Shown here: in pieces, positions 58,923 through 64,000 of the stretch | How the letters are laid out: each line of letters opens with the position of its first letter | How positions within the stretch are numbered: position 1 is the first letter of the stretch | Assembly (NCBI GenBank): GCA_963922775.1 | Contig: CAWUJG010000002.1 | Span: forward strand, 1-64,000 | Length of the DNA stretch: 64,000 nucleotides | Origin: JAHDDH01 sp963922775 | Lineage (GTDB): Bacteria > Bacteroidota > Bacteroidia > Cytophagales > Amoebophilaceae | Reading direction: 5' to 3' | The notes under the pieces: generated by a model | What the model was told of the DNA's origin: nothing | What the model saw: the letters and a program-made list of their open reading frames with translations, nothing else | Databases searched by the model: none | Made by a program: the position numbers and the translations under genes

Positions 58923-60461
58923 TTACAAAAGAATAGGCTTATGCTTGGCATCTAAAAATTTAAATTCTGTAATGCTGAGCCTATAGTCTTTTTTAATAAT
59001 AATAATTTTTTTGTATTTATACATCCAGCGCATTCTTTGTGAAATAAGCCCTTTGGTAAAATAAGACCAAAGGTATGGATGCATGTTCATGATTATTTTT
59101 GTTTTTTTGTTATTTGTTAACACAAAATCTAAACTTTTTTCTATTCTATCTGCTAGAGCAATTATAGCTTTAGTTTCTCCTTTGCCATTACAAGTAGGAC
59201 ATATTTCTTGTACAGGAATATTTGTCTCTTGACGTACTCTCTGGCGTGTTATTTGCATAACTCCAAATTTAGATATTGGCAATACATTGCTCTTGGCTTT
59301 TTCTTTTTGTAAGGCTTCTTTTATTATTTGTAATACTTCTTGTTTATGCTCTTCTTTTTTCATATCTATAAAGTCTACAACAATAATACCTCCCATGTCT
59401 CGAAGCCTTAGTTGTCGGGCAATTTCTTTTGCAGCTATTTTATTTACTAGTAGTGCTGTATCTTCTTGATTATTTTCTTTTGATGCATTACGTCCACTAT
59501 TTACATCAATTACATGCATAGCTTCGGTGTGCTCAATTATCAGATATCCTCCTCCAAGTAATGATACGGTTTGGCCAAATAATATTTTGATTTGTTTTTC
59601 TATGTCAAAATAGTCAAAAATTTTTTTTTTATTTTGAAAATGCTGTACTATATTTTTTTTTTCTTGACCCAGTTGTTTAAAATATTCATTTACTTCTTCG
59701 TACATACTTTCTTCATCTATATAAATATTATCAAATTGGGTATGTAGCATATCTCTTAATACTACATTGATATTTTTTGCATCACTATATATTTTATTTT
59801 TGGGTGGTGTATTTTTGTATTTTTGTACAATATTTTTCCATTTTTTTATAGTATCTCTCAGATCCTTATCTAAAGGTGCTACCTCTTTGCCGTAGGCTGC
59901 TGTGCGAATAATGATTCCATAGTTAGGCTTTCTTATAGATTGCATAAGTCTGATAAGTCGTTTTTTCTCTTCTTTATCTAAAAGCCTTCTTGAAGAAGTC
60001 ACCATTTGTGTAAATGGTACTAAAATGATGTACTTTCCTGCAATAGATATATCTGCTGCTACTCTAGGACCTTTGTTGGATATGGGTTCTTTAACTATTT
60101 GTACTACTATGGTTTGTCCTTTTTCAAGATAGTCTGTAATTTTACCCTCTTTTTGCAGAGGGGAGTATATTTTAGCTTGGCTAACACTATGACTACTTTT
60201 TATTTTTTGAAAAAATTGGACAATAGTACTAACTTGTGGCCCTAAGTCTGCATAGTGTAGAAAGGCTTCTTTTTCAAAACCAATATCTATAAAAGCAGCA
60301 TTTAATCCTGGTACTAATTTTTTTACTATACCAATATAAATATCTCCTAAATTGATTTTTTTATTTTTATTTTCTACATGATATTCACTCAATGCATTAT
60401 TTTCGAGTAGTGCAATACGATAGTTATTGTCTGTATTGCTGATAATTAAGTTATTTGACAT
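58923..60461 (-). CDS. rng: Ribonuclease E/G family endoribonuclease
   Basis: From ATG at 60461 (MSNNLIISNTDNNYRIALLEN) the protein has 512 residues; the frame extends 13 codons further but the family begins here. It contains an S1 domain (residues 35-120), the catalytic core with GGYLIIEHTEAMHVIDVNSGRN and LRLRDMGGIIVVDFIDM (metal Asp residues) and the zinc-link CPTCNGKGE. No C-terminal scaffold of RNase E, so it is the RNase G type, used in rRNA and mRNA processing. It is followed upstream by the tiny basic protein, as in other Bacteroidota. Confidence 0.94.
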   Translation of the reverse strand: MSNNLIISNTDNNYRIALLENNALSEYHVENKNKKINLGDIYIGIVKKLVPGLNAAFIDIGFEKEAFLHYADLGPQVSTIVQFFQKIKSSHSVSQAKIYSPLQKEGKITDYLEKGQTIVVQIVKEPISNKGPRVAADISIAGKYIILVPFTQMVTSSRRLLDKEEKKRLIRLMQSIRKPNYGIIIRTAAYGKEVAPLDKDLRDTIKKWKNIVQKYKNTPPKNKIYSDAKNINVVLRDMLHTQFDNIYIDEESMYEEVNEYFKQLGQEKKNIVQHFQNKKKIFDYFDIEKQIKILFGQTVSLLGGGYLIIEHTEAMHVIDVNSGRNASKENNQEDTALLVNKIAAKEIARQLRLRDMGGIIVVDFIDMKKEEHKQEVLQIIKEALQKEKAKSNVLPISKFGVMQITRQRVRQETNIPVQEICPTCNGKGETKAIIALADRIEKSLDFVLTNNKKTKIIMNMHPYLWSYFTKGLISQRMRWMYKYKKIIIIKKDYRLSITEFKFLDAKHKPILL

Positions 60462-60615
60462 TAAATTTTTTTGGTACAATATAATTTTGCCAAAATACAT
60501 TAAGTATCCTATATCCTAGTGTTTATATAATTAAGATGCATTAGCATAGTGGGTGAATAGATATTGATTGAAAGGAAAAGTAAGATGGAATATTTAAAAG
60601 TTAAACATCTAAAGC

Positions 60616-60705
60616 TTATTTCTTTTTATGTCTGTTTCTTCTTAGTCTTTTTTTTCTTTTGTGTTTTGCTATTTTAGCTCTTTTTTTTTTTTTACCACAA
60701 GGCAT
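60616..60705 (-). CDS. 29-residue AURKAIP1/COX24-domain protein (Bacteroidota ribosome-associated type)
   Basis: ATG at 60705 encodes MPCGKKKKRAKIAKHKRKK followed by RLRRNRHKKK. This very basic peptide is conserved across Bacteroidota as the AURKAIP1/COX24 domain protein, thought to bind rRNA. A run of 13 A codes for the four Lys, which makes the gene prone to slippage. Its place next to rng is the usual Bacteroidota one, which supports the call despite the size. Confidence 0.75.
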   Translation of the reverse strand: MPCGKKKKRAKIAKHKRKKRLRRNRHKKK

Positions 60706-61012
60706 ATAATGATTGTATTTTGGTTATTTTATATATTTTTTTTTGAAAATCTATGTAATTATATACAGTATTTTAATTATTTTTAGGTTTTGTACCTATT
60801 CAGTCTCAGTTTTAGCCTATAGATTTTTATAATATTATAAAAAATGATTTGCTGATTGAACATCTTAAGAGGTAAAAACAGACAAATATATATTATTTTC
60901 TCTTTTTTTCAAAAGTATATTTTAAACAGAAATAAAAAAAATTTTATATTTTGCACAACAGCAAAAAAATTAATTTAAAATTAAAACGTAAAATTATAGT
61001 ATTACAAATATC
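60706..61012. other. A+T-rich divergent spacer, nothing specific
   Basis: About 300 bases between the tiny minus-strand gene and the plus-strand genes. It should carry promoters for both sides. A TATATTTTG at about 60942 has one base too many to fit TAnnTTTG. No hairpin or gene is seen. Confidence 0.4.
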
Positions 61013-61150
61013 ATGGCAGTAACAAGGCTTAAAAGAAAAAGCAGAAAAAATAGAGCTAGGGCTAATAATAGAAAAAAAGTTATGAAGCAACATACTATCC
61101 TTCCTTGTATTAAAAATGTAGATATTGAAAAAATAAAAGCAAAATTTTAA
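61013..61150 (+). CDS. Short basic conserved-looking protein, 45 residues
   Basis: ATG at 61013 starts MAVTRLKRKSRKNRARANNR followed by KKVMKQHTILPCIKNVDIEKIKAKF. The basic N-terminal half and the IKNVDIEKIKAKF end resemble a short uncharacterised Bacteroidota protein family, as I recall it; I know no function. It probably binds RNA or DNA. It lies 27 bases before the HTH gene and shares its strand. Confidence 0.6.
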   Translation: MAVTRLKRKSRKNRARANNRKKVMKQHTILPCIKNVDIEKIKAKF

Positions 61151-61177
61151 GCAAGTATTACATATGTAGAAACATAT

Positions 61178-61537
61178 ATGGAGCAACATAGAGGTAAAAT
61201 AGTAAAAGATATTATACAAAAGCAGGGGTATACAATTAGTAAATTGGCAGAAAAACTTAATATACCTCGAAGTACTTTACATAAAAAGCTTAATCATCCC
61301 CATATATCGTATGATTTGATTAATAAGATAGGTCAATGTATTTTTTACGATTTTACACCTCATTTTTCTGACTTTCAATCTACTCATCAGTTTTCTATTC
61401 AAGAAAAGAAAAAAGTAGTTTTAGAACAGAAGTACAGAGAATTACTTGAAAAATATAAAACATTACTTGAGCTAACGGTAAAAGTAGCTGATACGAATCA
61501 TATACAAATAATGCGTGATAAAAAAATTCTTGAATAA
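61178..61537 (+). CDS. Small HTH (XRE/Cro-like) DNA-binding protein with coiled-coil tail
   Basis: The 119-residue protein has a helix-turn-helix at residues 8-50 (KDIIQKQGYTISKLAEKLNIPRSTLHKKLN) and a C-terminal coiled coil (QEKKKVVLEQKYRELLEKYKTLLELTVKV) likely used for dimerisation. It is a transcription factor or nucleoid protein by fold; its targets are unknown. It is 18 bases before floA and could regulate that operon. Confidence 0.7.
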   Translation: MEQHRGKIVKDIIQKQGYTISKLAEKLNIPRSTLHKKLNHPHISYDLINKIGQCIFYDFTPHFSDFQSTHQFSIQEKKKVVLEQKYRELLEKYKTLLELTVKVADTNHIQIMRDKKILE

Positions 61538-61555
61538 TTTTAAAATTATTAATTT

Positions 61556-62530
61556 ATGTCTTTATTTACACTTACTATTCTTTTTGGTAGTATTTTAGCC
61601 TTTTTCTCTTTTTTTTATTTTATCCCTTTGGATTTATGGGTAACAGCACTACTTTCAGGTGTACGTGTTAATCTTTTTGAGCTAATTCTAATGCGTTTTC
61701 GTAAAGTACCCCCACGTATTATTGTAGAATCTTTAATTACTGCTACTAAGGCTGGTCTTAAAATTGCTACTTTAGAGTTAGAAACTCATTATTTGGCTGG
61801 AGGTAATGTGCCTAATGTAATAAAATCACTTATTTCTGCTGATAAAGCCAATATTAATTTGTCTTTTAAACAGGCTACTGCCATAGATTTAGCAGGAAGA
61901 GATGTTTTTGAAGCAGTGCAGATTTCTGTGAATCCTAAGGTAATTGATACCCCTTCTGTAGCTGCAGTAGCAGCAGATGGTATTCAACTTATTACAAAAG
62001 CTAGGGTCACGGTTCGTGCAAACATTCAACGATTAGTAGGAGGTGCTGGTGAAGACACTATTTTAGCTCGTGTAGGTGAGGGTATAGTAACTTCTATTGG
62101 TTCTTCACAGTCGCATAAGGCAGTGTTAGAAAATCCAGCACAGATATCCCAGTTAGTGATTAATAGAGGATTGGATGAAGGAACAGCTTTTGAAATTCTT
62201 TCTATTGATATTGCAGATATTGATGTGGGTGATAATATAGGTTCTAAGCTACAGATTGATCAGGCTAATGCAGACTTAAAGGTTGCTGAGGCTAAGGCAG
62301 AAGAAAAAAGAACTATGGCTGTGGCAACAGAACAAGAAATGAAAGCTAAAGTGCAAGAGGCTAGGGTACAGGTAATTTTAGCTGAGAAAGAAATTCCTAT
62401 GGCTATGGCTCAGGCATTAAGAGAAGGTAATATTAGTGCTATGGATTACCATCGGCTTAAAAATGTTCAAGCAGATACATCTATGCGCAAGGCTCTTGCT
62501 AAAGAGGAGATACCAAGTGAAAAAAAGTGA
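61556..62530 (+). CDS. floA: Flotillin-like protein FloA
   Basis: The 324-residue protein (UPF0365 family) has a hairpin-like N-terminal membrane helix (FTLTILFGSILAFFSFFYFIP), LRVNLFELILMRFRKVPP-like GVRVNLFELILMRFRKVPPRIIV, the VRANIQRLVGGAGEDTILARVGEGIVTSIGSS block and a Glu-Ala-rich coiled coil (NADLKVAEAKAEEKRTMAVATEQEMKAKVQEA). Flotillins form ordered membrane domains that organise membrane proteins. Complete and of normal length. Confidence 0.94.
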   Translation: MSLFTLTILFGSILAFFSFFYFIPLDLWVTALLSGVRVNLFELILMRFRKVPPRIIVESLITATKAGLKIATLELETHYLAGGNVPNVIKSLISADKANINLSFKQATAIDLAGRDVFEAVQISVNPKVIDTPSVAAVAADGIQLITKARVTVRANIQRLVGGAGEDTILARVGEGIVTSIGSSQSHKAVLENPAQISQLVINRGLDEGTAFEILSIDIADIDVGDNIGSKLQIDQANADLKVAEAKAEEKRTMAVATEQEMKAKVQEARVQVILAEKEIPMAMAQALREGNISAMDYHRLKNVQADTSMRKALAKEEIPSEKK

Positions 62531-62916
62531 TAGTTTAAGCATTACCATGGATAGGATATAATTAAAAATTTTAGTTTTTGTTCATTTATAGAATACAATA
62601 AGGCTTATTTATAATAGATGATAAAAATGGTGTGGAGTAAGGAAAAAAAGAAGAGAAACTAAGCAATAGCCCGAGCACTTCTCAAACAGGGTGTAGATAT
62701 AAAAATTATAGAGTGTAGACAAAAAACAGTTATTTTTAGCTATTAAGAAATATCCTGTAGTAAAAGTTAATAGATGGCTATTAGGTTGATAGTTATTTTT
62801 TTCTGATAGTATTTACAGCTAATTTTAGTATTTGGTAATTCTGCATTGTTGTATTCCAAGTCTTTTGGAATTTATATATAAATTGTGTCTTTATAAAAAA
62901 TTTACAGGTTAAATAA
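62531..62916. other. Intergenic region with a transposase-tail relic
   Basis: Apart from the relic at 62633-62713, the 386 bases hold no gene. A short GGAATT/TTCCAA repeat occurs near 62860. The pdxT promoter must lie here, but no exact TAnnTTTG box is placed well. Confidence 0.4.
62633..62713 (+). pseudogene. Relic of the Rpn-family transposase C-terminus
   Basis: This stretch matches 21413-21495 of the broken copy almost base for base, with shared blocks AAAAAAGAAGAGAAA, AGCAATAGCCC and GTAGATATAAAAATTATAGA coding for KKEEKLAIAQALFKQGIDIKIIE. It has lost the rest of the gene and contains a stop. It must derive from a copy very similar to the 20.5 kb one. Confidence 0.8.
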
Positions 62917-63462
62917 ATGACTATAGGTATATTGGCTTTGCAAGGGGCATACCAAGCACATAAAAAAGTATTTGACTCTTTAGGGGTTCATAGTATTGTA
63001 GTAAACGATAAGTTTTCTCTGCAAGAGATAGATGGATTAGTATTGCCTGGGGGAGAAAGTACAACTATGTTTTTTTTATTAAAAAAATTTAATTTAATGT
63101 CTCTCTTCTTAAAAAGAGTACAAACTATACCTGTATTGGCTACTTGTGCAGGAGTAATTCTTTTACAAAAATCTTTTGTATTGCCTTTGCAAATACAAAG
63201 AAATGGCTATGGTAGACAATTGTGTAGTGAAGTATTGTCTTTAAAATATATACAAAATAATGCTTCAGATATTACTTTTGATGCTTTTTTTATTCGTGCA
63301 CCTATTATTCATCGCATAGAAGATCCTGCTATTAATATATTAGTTTATCATAAACATTATCCTGTATGTATACAAAAAGAAAAAATTATAGCTACTACTT
63401 TTCATCCTGAATTATCTTCTAGTGCTCATTTTATACATCAAAAATGGTTAGGGCTATTATAA
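62917..63462 (+). CDS. pdxT: Pyridoxal 5'-phosphate synthase, glutaminase subunit PdxT
   Basis: The 181-residue class I glutaminase has LPGGESTT, the nucleophile Cys77 in LATCAGVILL, and His163 and Glu165 in TTFHPEL. PdxT frees ammonia from glutamine for PdxS, which makes PLP in the DXP-independent route. pdxS is not adjacent and must be elsewhere if the pathway works. PLP synthesis is a trait reported for Cardinium, which helps place the genome. The length is slightly below that of B. subtilis PdxT (196). Confidence 0.94.
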   Translation: MTIGILALQGAYQAHKKVFDSLGVHSIVVNDKFSLQEIDGLVLPGGESTTMFFLLKKFNLMSLFLKRVQTIPVLATCAGVILLQKSFVLPLQIQRNGYGRQLCSEVLSLKYIQNNASDITFDAFFIRAPIIHRIEDPAINILVYHKHYPVCIQKEKIIATTFHPELSSSAHFIHQKWLGLL

Positions 63463-63524
63463 AATTGCTAAGTCATATAGAATCTATTCTATCTTTTGTT
63501 TTTGAACTGTAAATATCCATCTTA

Positions 63525-63556
63525 TTTGTGTTTTTCCCAAAAAAAATATATTTTTG
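63525..63556 (+). promoter_or_regulatory. Promoter-like site for the tRNA-tuf block (TTTG-N20-TATTTTTG)
   Basis: TTTG at 63525-63528, a 20-base spacer and TATTTTTG at 63549-63556 fully match the Bacteroidota minus-33/minus-7 consensus. The tRNA-Tyr 5' end is 24 bases further on. Confidence 0.6.
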
Positions 63557-63579
63557 AGATTAATTGATTTTTGTTCAAT

Positions 63580-63662
63580 GGGGAGATGCCAGAGCGGTCA
63601 AATGGGGCGGACTGTAAATCCGTTGCTTTCGGGCTTCGTAGGTTCGAATCCTACTCTCCCCA
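63580..63662 (+). tRNA. tRNA-Tyr (anticodon GTA)
   Basis: Acceptor arms GGGGAGA and TCTCCCC pair; the anticodon loop CTGTAAA has GTA; a class II variable arm (GCTTTCGGGC) and T arm GTAGG-TTCGAAT-CCTAC follow. CCA is not encoded. It is the first of the three tRNAs before tuf. Confidence 0.96.
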
Positions 63663-63704
63663 CAAAAAATCTAGGCAAAACATTGTGCATGAATAAAATG
63701 AGAA

Positions 63705-63777
63705 GCGGGAGTAGCTCAATTGGTAGAGTAACAGCCTTCCACGCTGTGGGTTGCGAGTTCGAGACTCGTCTCCCGCT
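63705..63777 (+). tRNA. tRNA-Gly (anticodon TCC)
   Basis: Acceptor arms GCGGGAG and CTCCCGC pair, the anticodon stem ACAGC/GCTGT holds CTTCCAC with TCC, and the T arm is GCGAG-TTCGAGA-CTCGT. CCA is not encoded. Confidence 0.96.
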
Positions 63778-63788
63778 CTTTGTGATAT

Positions 63789-63861
63789 GCCAATGTAGCT
63801 CAGTGGTAAGAGTACTTCCTTGGTAAGGAAGAGGCCATGGGTTCAATTCCCATCATTGGCT
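63789..63861 (+). tRNA. tRNA-Thr (anticodon GGT)
   Basis: Acceptor arms GCCAATG and CATTGGC pair, the anticodon stem CTTCC/GGAAG encloses TTGGTAA with GGT, and the T arm is ATGGG-TTCAATT-CCCAT. CCA is not encoded. It lies 45 bases before tuf. Confidence 0.96.
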
Positions 63862-63906
63862 CTATAATACTATTTATAATATCAATACTATAACTTAAAC
63901 ATTACA

Positions 63907-64000
63907 ATGGCTAAAGAAATTTTTGATCGTTCAAAACCCCATGTAAACATAGGTACTATTGGACATGTAGATCATGGAAAAACTACACTTACAGCAGCAA
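63907..64000 (+). CDS. tuf: Elongation factor Tu, 5' part (runs off the window)
   Basis: The 31 codons visible encode MAKEIFDRSKPHVNIGTIGH then VDHGKTTLTAA, the start of EF-Tu including the P-loop GHVDHGKT. The tRNA-Tyr/Gly/Thr-tuf arrangement is shared by many Bacteroidota and the block is likely one transcript from the promoter at 63525-63556. Confidence 0.97.
   Translation, partial: MAKEIFDRSKPHVNIGTIGHVDHGKTTLTAA

Noticed and set aside
63554..63846. Reading frames over the tRNA cluster on both strands
   Set aside because: They lie across three well-formed tRNA genes and are translation artefacts of tRNA sequence.

Overview
This window looks like the chromosome of an obligate intracellular member of the Bacteroidota, closest in gene content to the Amoebophilaceae (the Cardinium/Amoebophilus group). 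The evidence is the strong A+T bias, the Bacteroidota-style S10-spc-alpha ribosomal superoperon ending in rplQ and eno, the tRNA-Tyr/Gly/Thr-tuf block, start codons without Shine-Dalgarno sequences, TTG-N20-TAnnTTTG promoter-like sites, a 29-residue Bacteroidota ribosome-associated-type protein, a eukaryotic-type ubiquitin protease made as a lipoprotein, PdxT for vitamin B6, and decayed Rpn/PD-(D/E)XK transposases. The lineage is inferred from content only; no 16S rRNA lies in the window.

Layout. 1-1817 (+): the tail of a charged repeat protein, rplU, rpmA, ruvA. 2056-9657 (-): a secreted protein, a large putative lipoprotein with a repeat-controlled start, a polysaccharide flippase, then acpP-fabF-rnc-tRNA-Leu. 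9658-10771: a 1.1 kb gene-free stretch with three consensus DnaA boxes, A+T tracts, a perfect 15-bp inverted repeat and a transposase relic; transcription diverges from it, so it is a candidate replication origin. 10772-34770 (+): ftsL-ftsI-murE, leuS, glmM, an M16 protease, a nonsense-broken transposase, pyrB, nusA-infB, dcuB, greA, a DUF368 lipid-carrier transporter, an A-type Fe-S protein, an exported barrel-like protein and a double-length Ddl; a decayed glycine-zipper lipoprotein lies on the opposite strand at 22.7-23.4 kb. 34849-36327 (-): cysS. 36392-55047 (+): the ubiquitin protease, pgk, rplC to rplQ (with secY, map, infA, rpmJ, rpoA), eno, ftsB, rpmH, rnpA. 55309-56244 (+): an intact Rpn-family nuclease. 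56316-60705 (-): fba-aroE, sodA, rng and a tiny basic protein. 61013-64000 (+): a small basic protein, an HTH protein, floA, a transposase relic, pdxT, three tRNAs and the start of tuf.

Together the genes describe a reduced cell that keeps translation, peptidoglycan synthesis and division (ftsL, ftsI, murE, glmM, ddl, ftsB, DUF368), part of glycolysis (fba, pgk, eno), C4-dicarboxylate exchange and PLP synthesis. It retains only isolated enzymes of the pyrimidine (pyrB) and shikimate (aroE) pathways within this window, and it deploys envelope proteins likely to face the host. The most notable points are the candidate oriC, a pentanucleotide-repeat switch in front of a lipoprotein signal peptide, a T10 tract that separates the natural ATG of ftsI from its reading frame, the lipidated deubiquitinase and the fused Ddl.
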